NCBI GenBank assembly: GCA_947489525.1
Contig: CANLDW010000003.1
Coordinates: forward strand, 248,001 to 312,000
Direction: 5' to 3'
DNA length: 64,000 bases
DNA from: an uncultured Psychrobacter sp.
GTDB lineage: Bacteria > Pseudomonadota > Gammaproteobacteria > Pseudomonadales > Moraxellaceae
The notes under the pieces are model-generated. The model saw nothing but the letters and a program-made list of their open reading frames with translations, did no database searches and was not told the DNA's origin. Made by a program: the position numbers and the translations under genes. Positions 1-9,080 of the stretch are shown here, piece after piece; within the stretch, counting starts at the first letter, position 1, and each line of letters starts with the position of its first letter.

Positions 1-1
1 C

Positions 2-190
2 GGCGCAAACTATCTGTATCGATTACAGCTCGACGATGGACAGACCGTGTTGTCTTTGGTTGCCAGTCATCACAACCACGCTATTGGCACGCGTATCGGT
101 ATATTGCCTATGCTTGAGCACGTTGTGGTCTTTGATGAAAAAAACATCAATACCACAACATGGTCAGAATATGATAGAAGGTTCATTTAG
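2..190 (+). CDS. ABC transporter ATP-binding protein, C-terminal fragment (TOBE-like domain), partial
   Basis: The window opens inside a plus-strand gene. Frame 2 reads GANYLYRLQLDDGQTV and ends at a TAG after about 62 residues. The pattern of a short beta-rich stretch with 'G.rigilpmlehvvvFd' resembles the TOBE domain that closes importer ATPases of the polyamine/iron/sulfate type (PotA, FbpC, CysA), where it helps sense substrate or regulate the ATPase. The Walker motifs would lie upstream, outside the window, so the family is inferred from this tail alone and the substrate cannot be named. The ORF-track entry at 36..224 is a different frame and is not the gene. Confidence 0.55.
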   Translation, partial: GANYLYRLQLDDGQTVLSLVASHHNHAIGTRIGILPMLEHVVVFDEKNINTTTWSEYDRRFI

Positions 191-295
191 TTTTACTATT
201 CTATTAAGGACTTATTTTTTCTAAACAGGCTCTATTCACAAAACAGGTTAGCAGCCAGTGTTTAAAGCTTGCAGCATGGTTTTAGCAAAGTCGTA

Positions 296-1174
296 TTATT
301 CAGGGCGGCGCGTCGCTAGGACGTGCAAGTAGCGTCCTAGCCATTTGAAGGGTTCTAGCTGGGAGTAGCGCAGCTCCATACGTATCACCGCTTCAGGACT
401 ATTATGACCGCCGCGTTTAAGCGGCGCGTAATCGTGGAAGACGCGCAGACCACTCGTTAGCAGTATCTGATAATCATGAGCAACCAGCCACGCATCCACC
501 TCAGTTTTGGCAACCGGATGATTCGGCGTTAAGCTCTTTTTATTATCAGCTTGATAATCGCTACCCTCTGCTACGCTATCAAGTAAGTTAAAGTTCCCCA
601 TAATCAAGTTACGATAGTCAAAGCTCGCTGGGTTATAAAAACACAAAGATAGCGCGCCACTAGGTTTTAGGAGCCGATCAAAGAAGTCCATAATCTCTAC
701 GGGTTCAGCGAGCCATTCAAGTAGCGCATGACACAGTATCACATCAAACTTCTGTATTTGATAGGACTTGCTACTAGCAGTCGTGCCACCTTTATCGTCA
801 TTTACCAGCTTAGCTTCAAGCGCTTGATAAGGGCAGACGTACCAGCTTATATCTAAATTATCGTCAGTTTTTGCTGCCTGAGCTTTCGCTTTGATGAGCA
901 TATTGGCTGAGATATCATTGACCACGACGCTATGACCTTGAGCGGCAAGATCTATAGCAATTTGAGCAAGACCTGCACCCACATCTAAGATACGTAGCGG
1001 ACGACCAAGCGCTTGTGCTGCTTTTTGGGTGTAGGTAAAAATATCACGGCGTAGTACAGCGAGTCTAATATCACCTTTAAGACCGCCATAGACCTTTTTT
1101 TCAAAGTGATCAGTGATGGTATCAAAGCTACGATCCGTGCGCTGATTGTTTGTTGAAGCGTTGTTATCATTCAT
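296..1174 (-). CDS. cmoM: tRNA 5-carboxymethoxyuridine methyltransferase CmoM (SAM-dependent)
   Basis: CmoM uses S-adenosylmethionine to methylate the carboxyl of 5-carboxymethoxyuridine at the wobble position of certain tRNAs, in the cytoplasm. The protein (292 residues from the preferred start) carries the family opening 'DRSFDTITDHFEKKVYG', SAM motif I ILDVGAGLAQ near residues 62-71, 'LCHALLEWLAEP' in the middle and the conserved end 'GLRVFHDY...LGRYLHVLATRRP'. I recognise close similarity in these blocks to the E. coli protein formerly called SmtA. The ORF track starts 13 codons earlier at 1213; the ATG at 1174 (MNDNNAS) matches the family N-terminus better. A short hydrophilic insert rich in K/D/T near residue 140 is not in the E. 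coli protein. Confidence 0.88.
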   Translation of the reverse strand: MNDNNASTNNQRTDRSFDTITDHFEKKVYGGLKGDIRLAVLRRDIFTYTQKAAQALGRPLRILDVGAGLAQIAIDLAAQGHSVVVNDISANMLIKAKAQAAKTDDNLDISWYVCPYQALEAKLVNDDKGGTTASSKSYQIQKFDVILCHALLEWLAEPVEIMDFFDRLLKPSGALSLCFYNPASFDYRNLIMGNFNLLDSVAEGSDYQADNKKSLTPNHPVAKTEVDAWLVAHDYQILLTSGLRVFHDYAPLKRGGHNSPEAVIRMELRYSQLEPFKWLGRYLHVLATRRPE

Positions 1175-1259
1175 GACGTTGTTTCTAGTTGTTAGGTGTG
1201 GAATAGGAAGCAAATTTTACAAGTAGCACTAACTTAGCACTGATTTAGCATTTACAAGC

Positions 1260-1535
1260 TTAGCGTTGGCGTCTAATAACCCATCCAAATATCAATTTGG
1301 CAACTATGATGACCACAAGTACTACCCCGATAAATACCCAGATGCCAGTACCTTGTAAGTTCTCTTGGTAAGCTTGAGCCAAATAAGCAGAGAGTCCCAT
1401 GGCAATCAGTAGTGATCCCCAGCGGATTACAGGCAGCGCGCGGTAGTGATGATTCGGATACGCCGCTGCGTAGTCACTTGAAAAGCTATAGAGCACCATC
1501 GCTAAAATCCAGACGCTTGCAATAATAATATCCAT
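1260..1535 (-). CDS. Small membrane protein of unknown function (91 aa)
   Basis: I do not recognise a family. The protein has three probable membrane segments (about residues 2-17, 37-55 and 64-86), a hydrophilic stretch 'SSDYAAAYPNHHYR' after the first, and a basic end 'WVIRRQR', suggesting a cytoplasmic C-terminus. A ribosome binding site (AAGG, 6 bases before ATG) supports the start. It lies just upstream of cmoM on the same strand with an 85-base gap to the preferred cmoM start, so the two may be co-transcribed, but nothing in the sequence ties their functions together. Confidence 0.6.
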   Translation of the reverse strand: MDIIIASVWILAMVLYSFSSDYAAAYPNHHYRALPVIRWGSLLIAMGLSAYLAQAYQENLQGTGIWVFIGVVLVVIIVAKLIFGWVIRRQR

Positions 1536-1764
1536 AGAAAACCTTATAATAGGGGTGTACTGCCAGAGCTAAGATGACAGGTAATTACACTCATTAAAGT
1601 AGCTTTGTGTAACCTTTTACGGTATAACTAGTAAGGTATAAGACACAATCGATATTGTCCAATAAACAATAGGATTTATAGAGAATCAACTGCTCAACAT
1701 AAGTCCTTTTTTTGTAGAAGTGATCGACTTTCACATTATTTTATCTTTGCTAAGGATAGCAACC

Positions 1765-3489
1765 ATGACCATACCTAAACCAAGTACCGCCAACTCTACT
1801 GGTACAAACAACTCGCTCAACTCTCATCATACCCCAGTATCCAAACCCTTTATGAAGCGCGGCTTACTATCTGTAGCCGTGGCGAGTTGCCTGCTATTAG
1901 TCGGCTGTGGAGATGATGATACAGAGGTGACTTTCAACGATGTCAATAGCGCGGAGCCGACTGAGGTTGAGACGATCAATACGTTTACTAGTAACCAAAT
2001 AAATGCACTAGTCGGTACTAATAACGCAGCTATACCCGAGGCTGAATGCGACGTAGTCGTAGAAAAAGTCAGCTATCAAACCGTAGGGGCAGCAGGGGAA
2101 TCTACGAACGCCACTGCCGCCCTCATGCTGCCACGCGGTGACGACGATGATTGCCAAGGCGATCGTCCTGTGCTCCTCTATGCGCATGGTACCACAACCG
2201 ATAAGAGCTACGACTTTAGCCAAGTCGGAAATGCGCAAAACTCAGCAGTTGGTGAAGCGACCTCAGTTGCGGCGAACTTTGCCGCGCAAGGCTATATTGT
2301 GGTTGCGCCTAACTACGCCGGCTACGATGAGTCAGAACTTGATTATCATCCTTACCTCGTTGCTGAGCAGCAATCTGCTGATATGATAGATGCTCTCGAT
2401 AGTGCGCGCGCAGCTATTAGTGAGCAGCGCCGTGCAAATAACACCAATTACTCAAACATTGGTGATTCAGGCGAGCTATTTATCAGTGGCTATTCGCAAG
2501 GCGGACATGTGGCGATGGCAACAGCGCGCGCCTTGGAGCAGCAAAACCAACCTGTGACTGCTATAGCGCCGCTGTCAGGACCTTATGCTTTAGCGGCTTT
2601 TGGGGATTTCATCTTTGCAGGTAATGTCAATCTTGGCGCAACTCGATTTGCGCCATTACTAGCGACAGGTCTACAAGAAAAATATAATGTCTATCGCAAT
2701 ACCTCAGAGATATTTACACCCAATTATGCCAACACTCAGCTACCGAGCTTATCAAGCTTTGATGATTTAGTTGCGGCTAATCAATTACCTCAGTTCGCTT
2801 TGTTTGAGCGCACACCGCAGAATAATCCAACGCTTGATATGTTGCCGCCCCCCGTAGTGCCTTTTGCTTCTCTTGGGTTTGACAATACTGATTATCTGAT
2901 TAGAACTGATTTTCGTACCGCCTACGTCGCTGATGCGCTGCGAAACCCTGATAGTTTAATTGCGCAAACAGGTGTATTGCCGGCAGCTAATCCACAAAAT
3001 GCTTTGCGCCAAGCACTCAAAGATAATGATCTGCGCGGTTATGTGCCGACGATGCCAACGCTTTTGTGCGGTGGTAATCAAGACCCAACCGTATATTATG
3101 ATCTAAACACAGGTTCTATGGCTGCTATATTGCGACAAGTTAGTATGCAAAATCCCCAAGCCAATCTTAATATTACGGTTTTAGATGTTGATGCTACCAA
3201 CGCCAGTAGTCGTCCAAATCAGCAAACCTTTAGTATTATTGGCAGTGCGTCCACTAATGACTGGGACGCAAATAGCGTCGTAGCTGATGTTCAAACTAGG
3301 TTTGCAGGCGCTCTGCAACAAGTGGGTCAACGTGCAGCAAATCAAGTTATCGCTAATGGTGGCACTCAAGCGCAAGCTGCACAGGCTGCCGCTGGGGCGG
3401 TACTCGCTAACTATCACGGTGGTCTGGTAAGCCCAGCGTGCCTGCAAGCGACGCGCGAGTTCTTTGAGCAAGATTTTGATCGCTCATAG
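1765..3489 (+). CDS. Secreted alpha/beta-hydrolase (lipase-like) lipoprotein
   Basis: A probable exported esterase or lipase anchored as a lipoprotein. From the ATG at 1765 (AAGGAT 7 bases upstream) the protein is 574 residues. A signal sequence 'MKRGLLSVAVASCLLLVGC' ends in a lipobox, preceded by an unusually long 29-residue polar N-region. The alpha/beta-hydrolase core shows an oxyanion-type 'YAHGTTTD', the nucleophile elbow 'GYSQGGH', a likely acid in 'CGGNQDPTVYYD' and a likely base in 'NYHGGLVSP'. This order fits the secretory lipase (LIP) type. Downstream is a terminator and then gyrA, so it seems monocistronic. The ORF-track start at 1720 has no ribosome site; 1852 would be a minimal start at the signal peptide itself but also lacks one. 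Substrate is not deducible. Confidence 0.75.
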   Translation: MTIPKPSTANSTGTNNSLNSHHTPVSKPFMKRGLLSVAVASCLLLVGCGDDDTEVTFNDVNSAEPTEVETINTFTSNQINALVGTNNAAIPEAECDVVVEKVSYQTVGAAGESTNATAALMLPRGDDDDCQGDRPVLLYAHGTTTDKSYDFSQVGNAQNSAVGEATSVAANFAAQGYIVVAPNYAGYDESELDYHPYLVAEQQSADMIDALDSARAAISEQRRANNTNYSNIGDSGELFISGYSQGGHVAMATARALEQQNQPVTAIAPLSGPYALAAFGDFIFAGNVNLGATRFAPLLATGLQEKYNVYRNTSEIFTPNYANTQLPSLSSFDDLVAANQLPQFALFERTPQNNPTLDMLPPPVVPFASLGFDNTDYLIRTDFRTAYVADALRNPDSLIAQTGVLPAANPQNALRQALKDNDLRGYVPTMPTLLCGGNQDPTVYYDLNTGSMAAILRQVSMQNPQANLNITVLDVDATNASSRPNQQTFSIIGSASTNDWDANSVVADVQTRFAGALQQVGQRAANQVIANGGTQAQAAQAAAGAVLANYHGGLVSPACLQATREFFEQDFDRS

Positions 3490-3516
3490 GTGCACCTGAA
3501 CGTAATTTTTAAGCTA

Positions 3517-3548
3517 TAAAACTGTGCCTTACTGGGTGCAGTTTTTTT
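3517..3548 (+). terminator. Rho-independent terminator of the lipase-like gene
   Basis: The sequence AAACTGTGCC-ttact-GGGTGCAGTT folds into a stem with two wobble pairs and is followed directly by a run of seven T. It starts about 30 bases after the lipase stop codon. Confidence 0.7.
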
Positions 3549-3940
3549 ATGAACAAATACATGAACGTAACCAAAAAAATTGTTGTAAATAGATAAATTA
3601 TCACGGCTGATATGGTGGTTTTATTACTTTATATCTCGTCAATAACATCATGTAAACGGGCGTGAAAGAAAGCGAGAATAAATAACACGAAAAAGCGGCT
3701 AGTCGGCTGTTTTACTTGCTTTTAATGCCATACCAATACCCCCTAATGGACAAAATTGTGTTAAAATAGCTTCTTTTATTTATTATCAAAACTATCGCTA
3801 TTTTTCTATGTTTTGCAGCGTCTGATAGTCGGTTTATGTCCCATATTTTAAAAATGGCTGTGCATTTGCGCCGCTGTGTTTTTGATTACCATAAAACAGC
3901 GCTTTGAACGCGGACAATAGAGATGAGTGAAGGAGTGTAT
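3549..3940 (+). promoter_or_regulatory. gyrA upstream region with extended -10 promoter candidate
   Basis: There is no gene in this roughly 390-base AT-rich stretch. The best promoter candidate is an extended -10, TG-T-TAAAAT at 3759-3767, with no good -35 box. It would give a gyrA leader of about 165 bases. The region otherwise shows no recognised riboswitch or repeat. Supercoiling-sensitive gyrA promoters often depend on the -10 region, so the weak -35 is compatible with that mode, but this is inference. Confidence 0.35.
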
Positions 3941-6679
3941 ATGAGCGAATCGGTCAGTCCTATTGCTATTGTAGATGAGCTAAAGCAGTCCTATTTGGAC
4001 TATGCAATGAGCGTGATCGTCTCACGTGCGCTACCTGATGTGCGCGATGGTTTTAAGCCAGTACATCGCCGCGTCATGTATGCGATGCATGTACTATCAA
4101 ACGACTACAACAAGCCTTATAAAAAGTCCGCGCGTGTCGTTGGTGATGTTATTGGTAAGTATCATCCGCATGGCGACAGTGCCGTCTACGATGCAATCGT
4201 ACGTATGGCGCAGGATTTTAGCTTGCGCTACCCTATGGTAGATGGTCAAGGTAACTTTGGTTCTATCGACGATGATCCACCAGCGGCTATGCGTTATACC
4301 GAAGTACGTATGACTAAGCTGACGCATCAGATGCTGGCCGACTTAGACAAAGACACTGTCGATTGGGAAGACAACTACGACGGCTCTGAGCGTATGCCAA
4401 GCGTTCTACCTGCTCGTATCCCTAATCTTTTAGTAAATGGTGCGACAGGTATTGCCGTTGGTATGGCAACCAATATGGCACCGCATAACCTCACTGAGGT
4501 CATTAACGCTTGTCTAGCTTATGCTCACAACCCGCAAATATCAGCAGAAGAGCTGATGACGCACATCTCAGGTCCTGATTTTCCAACAGGCGGTATTATT
4601 TACGGCCGCGCAGGCATCCAAGATGCGTACCGTACAGGTAAAGGTCGCCTGCACGTCCGTGGTCGCTACATCATTGAGCCGATGAGCGAGACTGGTGTCA
4701 ACCGTGACCGTGAGCGCATTGTATTCACCGAAATACCGTATCAAACGAATAAAGCCAAACTGATCGAACGTATTGCAGAGCTCGTTCGTGATAAAAAAAT
4801 TGAAGGTATCACTGAGATACGTGATGAGTCTGATAAAGACGGTATGCGTATTGCTATTGACTTGCGCCGCGGTGAGACCGCTGAGGTTATCGTTAATAAT
4901 CTATTCTTACAAACACCGCTTGAGTCGAGCTTTAGTATCAATATGGTGGCGCTTGACAATGGGCAGCCTAAGCTGCTGACTCTTCGTCAACTCATCGCCG
5001 CCTTTGTGCGTCATCGCCAAGAAGTCGTCACGCGCCGTACTATTTATGAGCTTAACAAAGCGCGCGTGCGCGGACATCTACTCGAAGGCTTGACGGTCGC
5101 ACTTGCCAACATCGACGATATTATCGAGGCGATTAAAGCCTCTGCCAATCGCGGCGAAGCGCGCGAGAGCTTACTGAATAACACTTGGGGTTCAGGTAGC
5201 GTGGTGGCGATGCTAAAAGCTGCTGGCAGTCAATCGGTACGCCCTGAATATATCGAAGGCGAGGATCCCAAAGCGCCGTTTGGTCTCATTGAGGGCACGA
5301 CTGCTGGCGAGCAAAGCTATCGCTTATCGCTTGAGCAGGTTAATGCAATCTTGGATATGCAATTACATCGTCTTACAGGTCTTGAGCAGGATAAGCTGAC
5401 TGAAGAATACCAAGATCTACTGCGTGAGATTGCTAATCTTGAAGCTATCCTCGGTGATTTTGATAAGCTGATGACCATCATATCCAATGAGATGATTGAG
5501 ATTCGTGACAACTTTGGTGACGAGCGCCGCACAGATATTATTGATTCACGTACCGACTTTAGCCGTGAGGATCTGATTCCTGAACAGACCGTAGTGATGA
5601 CCGTATCGCGGACAGGCTATGCCAAAACGCAGCCCATTGACGACTACGTGGCACAAAAGCGCGGCGGTAAGGGTAAATCTGCAACCGCGATGAAAGAAGA
5701 TGATGTGATTGACCATCTGGTTGTGACTTCCACACATGCTACAGTGTTGTGCTTCACCGATACGGGGCGCGTCTTTAGCTTGCGCGGCTTTGAAGTCCCG
5801 ATTGCTAGTCGCGGTTCGCGCGGTCGTCCACTGGTTAATCTGATCGGCCTTAGTGCTGATGAGTTGGTAACGACGATGCTACCCATACCGCAAACCACCG
5901 CTGAGGTCACCGGTCACTTTGTGTTTTTCGCCACCGCAAACGGTACGGTCAAGCGCGTTGAACTTGAGCAGTTTGCGAGCATACGCTCTAACGGTCTGAT
6001 AGCCGTTGGTTTAGAAGATGGCGATAAGCTGGTCAGTGCTCGCATCACTAACGGCAATCAAGAGGTCATGCTGTTTGCCTCAAGTGGTAAAGCAATACGT
6101 TTTGATGAAAACGATGCCCGTTCTATGGGTCGTACCGCTAAAGGCGTCCGCGGCATGCGTCTTAATGATGGTGAATTTATTAAGTCGCTTGTGGTCATTG
6201 AGGATGATGTTGATGAGATCCTCATCGCTTGCGAAAATGGTTTTGGCAAACGCACCTTTATCGATGAGTTCAACACCCAAAATCGCGGCGGCGGCGGTGT
6301 GATTGCTATTAAGACCAGCGCGCGTAACGGCGCATTGGTACGTGCGACCAAAGTTCATCCAGCGGATGATATCATCTTGATATCGGACAAAGGCACGCTT
6401 GTCCGGACACCAGTAGAGCATGTAGCCAGCTCCGGACGCAATACGCAAGGGGTCACACTTATCCGTTTGTCAAAGGATGAAAAGCTCGTTGCTATGGCGC
6501 GTGTTGAGTACGACGAAGGCGATGAGTCACTGGTAGATGTTATGCGTGAGGATGGCACTTTTGCGCCTGATGGACAAGAGCAAAAGGATGTTAACGCGGC
6601 AACTGATGACACCATTGCCACCGAAGTGGGCGATAGCATCGATATCGCTAACGATTACGACTTAGACGATGATGCGTAA
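3941..6679 (+). CDS. gyrA: DNA gyrase subunit A
   Basis: GyrA breaks and rejoins DNA in the A2B2 gyrase complex, introducing negative supercoils. From the ATG at 3941 (AAGGAG 5 bases upstream, preferred over the ATG at 3923) the protein is 912 residues. The N-terminal breakage domain contains the catalytic Tyr at about residue 119 in 'AAMRYTE'. The quinolone region [10 protein letters not shown] keeps Ser80 and Asp84, equivalent to E. coli Ser83 and Asp87, so no classic resistance change is present there. The C-terminal DNA-wrapping domain has the GyrA box 'QKRGGKG' (about residue 570). Just before the catalytic Tyr the sequence reads IDDDPPAAM, where E. coli has IDGDSAAAM. The protein ends in an acidic tail of about 45 residues. 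No gyrB is adjacent. Confidence 0.98.
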   Translation: MSESVSPIAIVDELKQSYLDYAMSVIVSRALPDVRDGFKPVHRRVMYAMHVLSNDYNKPYKKSARVVGDVIGKYHPHGDSAVYDAIVRMAQDFSLRYPMVDGQGNFGSIDDDPPAAMRYTEVRMTKLTHQMLADLDKDTVDWEDNYDGSERMPSVLPARIPNLLVNGATGIAVGMATNMAPHNLTEVINACLAYAHNPQISAEELMTHISGPDFPTGGIIYGRAGIQDAYRTGKGRLHVRGRYIIEPMSETGVNRDRERIVFTEIPYQTNKAKLIERIAELVRDKKIEGITEIRDESDKDGMRIAIDLRRGETAEVIVNNLFLQTPLESSFSINMVALDNGQPKLLTLRQLIAAFVRHRQEVVTRRTIYELNKARVRGHLLEGLTVALANIDDIIEAIKASANRGEARESLLNNTWGSGSVVAMLKAAGSQSVRPEYIEGEDPKAPFGLIEGTTAGEQSYRLSLEQVNAILDMQLHRLTGLEQDKLTEEYQDLLREIANLEAILGDFDKLMTIISNEMIEIRDNFGDERRTDIIDSRTDFSREDLIPEQTVVMTVSRTGYAKTQPIDDYVAQKRGGKGKSATAMKEDDVIDHLVVTSTHATVLCFTDTGRVFSLRGFEVPIASRGSRGRPLVNLIGLSADELVTTMLPIPQTTAEVTGHFVFFATANGTVKRVELEQFASIRSNGLIAVGLEDGDKLVSARITNGNQEVMLFASSGKAIRFDENDARSMGRTAKGVRGMRLNDGEFIKSLVVIEDDVDEILIACENGFGKRTFIDEFNTQNRGGGGVIAIKTSARNGALVRATKVHPADDIILISDKGTLVRTPVEHVASSGRNTQGVTLIRLSKDEKLVAMARVEYDEGDESLVDVMREDGTFAPDGQEQKDVNAATDDTIATEVGDSIDIANDYDLDDDA

Positions 6680-6725
6680 CTGCCCAGAGCTATAGTAGTA
6701 AATCATACAAAGAGTACGCAGCATG

Positions 6726-6787
6726 AAGAGGGCAGAGGTAGGTAGCAGTCAGTAGTACGTACCGTTACTTTGTCCCTCTTTTCTTTT
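6726..6787 (+). terminator. Possible gyrA terminator
   Basis: AAGAGGG at 6726-6732 pairs with CCCTCTT at 6774-6780, followed by TTCTTTT. The 41-base loop can itself pair in part. The long loop makes this less certain than the other terminators in the window. Confidence 0.4.
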
Positions 6788-6894
6788 ATTAGCCTTTACT
6801 CTTGTAATGAGTTATCACATCTTTATTCAGCCTCTAACGCTCGCGTTGGGGGTTTTTAGTTTTTGCATTATTGTTTTTAATTTGAAGGCTGTTT

Positions 6895-7965
6895 ATGCTT
6901 ACCTCCAACCAAACTGCTCAAGGCACATTTGCAGCAATAGCGGCAAACTTCTTGTTTTCGCTATTGTTCTTATTCGGATTATTTATGCAGCCGTTGTCTG
7001 GCACGCAAGTTGCGTCATGGCGCATACTGATGATGCTGTTGAGTTTGGTCGCACTGGTTAGTGTCCTAAAGCAGTGGCAGCACGTCTTTAAGTATCTAAA
7101 AACGCTAAAGACACCAAAAGAGTGGCTGATATTTATTTTACCGACGCCGATTCTAGGCGGACAGATCTGGCTATTTATGTGGGGGCCTGTCAATGGCTTT
7201 GGTTTGGATGTGACTTTGGGCTATTTTTTATTGCCGCTGGTGATGATTGTTGTTGGACGGTTCTTTTATCGTGAGCACATGAGTATTTTGCAGTGGCTTG
7301 CTGCCCTTTTGGCAGCGGTAGGTATCGGCTATGATATCTTGCAATACGGTACCATATCGTGGGTGACTTTATTCGTCTGTTTGGGTTATCCGCCATACTA
7401 TCTACTGCGCCGTAAGCTGGCTGTCCCGCCGATTACCGGTCTGTTATCCGATCTAACTTTGCTTACGCCTGTGGTGCTGGTTATGCTCTATAGTAGTGGC
7501 GGCTTTAGCGTTGCCGCACAGACGGTCAATCTTTGGTATCTATTGCCACTCCTTGGCGGGTTTAGTGCCTTGGCGATGTCATTGACTATGGTTGCCAGTA
7601 GTAAATTACCAGTGTCATTATTTGGGACACTGAGCTACCTAGAACCCGTTTTTTTATTCGTATTGTCCATTACAGTGCTCAGTCAAAGCCTTGAGGAGGG
7701 CGGCTCGCTGTTTATGTACGCGATGATTGTTACAGCGCTATCAGTTATGATTGCCGATAGTGCGTTGAGTTACCTAAACCGCCGCCGAGAAGATCGCTTG
7801 CATGGTTACAATGAGCCGCAGATTAATAGCTTTCCATCCCGTCAACGCTTAAAGAATCGCCGTATTGAAGGTATATTAAAGGCGCGCCGCTTTCGTAAAA
7901 TTAAGCGTTATCAGAACAAGATAGATAAGATGTCGCGTAAACTTGATAAGCTTTACTCAAAATAA
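6895..7965 (+). CDS. rarD: RarD-like EamA-family (DMT) permease
   Basis: A drug/metabolite-transporter superfamily permease of the RarD type; RarD was named from chloramphenicol phenotypes, but its real substrate is unclear. The protein (356 residues) has about ten hydrophobic segments, beginning with 'FAAIAANFLFSLLFLFG' and containing 'GPVNGFGLDVTLGYFLLPL', a signature of the RarD group. AAGG lies 6 bases before the ATG. The last 65 residues form a highly basic cytoplasmic tail (for example 'RRFRKIKRYQNKIDK') that is unusual for the family and may be a coiled or nucleic-acid/lipid-contacting segment. It is a single gene between gyrA and the GST gene. Assignment to RarD rather than another EamA subgroup is fairly secure; the substrate is not. 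Confidence 0.75.
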   Translation: MLTSNQTAQGTFAAIAANFLFSLLFLFGLFMQPLSGTQVASWRILMMLLSLVALVSVLKQWQHVFKYLKTLKTPKEWLIFILPTPILGGQIWLFMWGPVNGFGLDVTLGYFLLPLVMIVVGRFFYREHMSILQWLAALLAAVGIGYDILQYGTISWVTLFVCLGYPPYYLLRRKLAVPPITGLLSDLTLLTPVVLVMLYSSGGFSVAAQTVNLWYLLPLLGGFSALAMSLTMVASSKLPVSLFGTLSYLEPVFLFVLSITVLSQSLEEGGSLFMYAMIVTALSVMIADSALSYLNRRREDRLHGYNEPQINSFPSRQRLKNRRIEGILKARRFRKIKRYQNKIDKMSRKLDKLYSK

Positions 7966-8132
7966 AACAACATATTTATGTACATATCTATACTTTGACC
8001 AGTGAGGCTGTATTTTTATGGTTTCAAAACATATCGTTTGTGTCAAAGACTCTTTAAGTGCGCTATTATCTAAATAACTTTAGGGAAGCTGTTTGGTTTT
8101 GGATTTTACACTACTACTTATTAGGATAATTT

Positions 8133-8801
8133 ATGTTGCATCTTCATCATTTAGAAAACTCGCGCTCTTTTCGCATTTTGTGGTTACTCGAGGAGCTAGA
8201 AGCGGACTATAAACTGACGACGTATGAGCGTACCAAAGCGCACCGTGCGCCTGATAATCTCAAGCAAGTACATCCTATAGGTCATGCGCCGATACTAGAA
8301 GTTGATGATCGCGCGCTGATAGAGTCTGGGTTTATTATTGAGTACTTAATAAAACACTATGATAAAGACCAGCAGTTTAAACCTGCTGATGACAATGAAG
8401 CGGCGTGGGAAGCTTATACATTTTGGTTACACTTCGCTGAAGCGTCACTCATGCCGCTGCTGGTGATGCGCTTAGTCTTTACCAAAGTTGTTGAGCAGTC
8501 GCCTATGCTAATAAGACCTGTGAGTAAAAAGATTCAAGGTCAAGTTGAAAAAAACATGATCAGCTCAAGCTTAGACAACATGCTCACACTGATGGAGCAG
8601 CACTTACAGCATAACCACTGGTTTGCAGGTGAGGCCTTTAGTGCCGCCGACATCCAAATGCACTTAGCAGTCGTTGGTGCTAATGCAGGTTCAGGATTGA
8701 ACAAAAGCAAATATGCCAACATACTAAACTGGCTCAAACGCTGTGAAGAACGTCCAGCCTTTAAGCATGCAGAAGATAAAGGCGGTCGGTTACAGTTTTA
8801 A
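8133..8801 (+). CDS. Glutathione S-transferase family protein
   Basis: A cytosolic GST-fold enzyme that would conjugate glutathione to electrophiles or reduce peroxides; the actual substrate is unknown. At 222 residues it has the usual two-domain size. The thioredoxin-like N-terminal half shows 'NSRSFRILWLLEELEADY', with a Ser/Arg where GSTs place the catalytic side chain, then 'HPIGHAPILEVDD' with the conserved cis-Pro position and 'LIESGFIIEYL', the glutathione-contacting Glu-Ser pair. The helical C-terminal half includes 'WFAGEAFSAADIQM', the N-capping motif of the GST fold. A ribosome site AGGATAATTT precedes the ATG. The next gene begins 28 bases downstream, suggesting co-transcription. 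Confidence 0.85.
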   Translation: MLHLHHLENSRSFRILWLLEELEADYKLTTYERTKAHRAPDNLKQVHPIGHAPILEVDDRALIESGFIIEYLIKHYDKDQQFKPADDNEAAWEAYTFWLHFAEASLMPLLVMRLVFTKVVEQSPMLIRPVSKKIQGQVEKNMISSSLDNMLTLMEQHLQHNHWFAGEAFSAADIQMHLAVVGANAGSGLNKSKYANILNWLKRCEERPAFKHAEDKGGRLQF

Positions 8802-8829
8802 GTCTTAAATCGTTTATTGAGAGAGTGTC

Positions 8830-9051
8830 ATGCCTGAACAACGAGACCATCGTGACGTTATCGCACATGCAGATAATACATCTCCTATGTCCATAAAAGC
8901 TTGGTCGCAAAAGCTACTAGTAGCGCTATTGTGTATTGCAAGTTTCTATGGCGGCTGGAAGTCGTATGAATCAAATATGGCAAATCAATGCTATGCTAGT
9001 GGTGGTCAAGTGATTGAGGGCGAGAAGACGATGTTGTGTCAACTCTCTTAA
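8830..9051 (+). CDS. Small single-span membrane protein of unknown function (73 aa)
   Basis: No family recognised. The protein has a polar N-terminus of about 25 residues, one hydrophobic segment ('LLVALLCIASFYGGW', about residues 29-43) and a short outer tail with two Cys ('NQCYASGG' and 'TMLCQLS') that could form a disulfide if periplasmic. GAGAG upstream of the ATG is a plausible ribosome site. It sits between the GST gene and rnz with gaps of 28 and 29 bases, so all three probably share a transcript. The tail is compatible with a protein anchored by its N-terminus. Confidence 0.6.
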   Translation: MPEQRDHRDVIAHADNTSPMSIKAWSQKLLVALLCIASFYGGWKSYESNMANQCYASGGQVIEGEKTMLCQLS

Positions 9052-9080
9052 TTTTCTTTTAAGGTAATAACAAATTTACT

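Noticed and set aside
36-224. ORF-track protein of 62 aa at the window start
   Set aside because: Frame 2 gives a better continuous TOBE-like protein ending at 190; the listed frame has no family features.
6080-6448. 122-aa ORF antisense to gyrA
   Set aside because: Shadow of the GyrA C-terminal domain.
6807-7061. 84-aa ORF overlapping the rarD start
   Set aside because: Overlaps the strongly supported RarD N-terminus in another frame and lacks a ribosome site of note.
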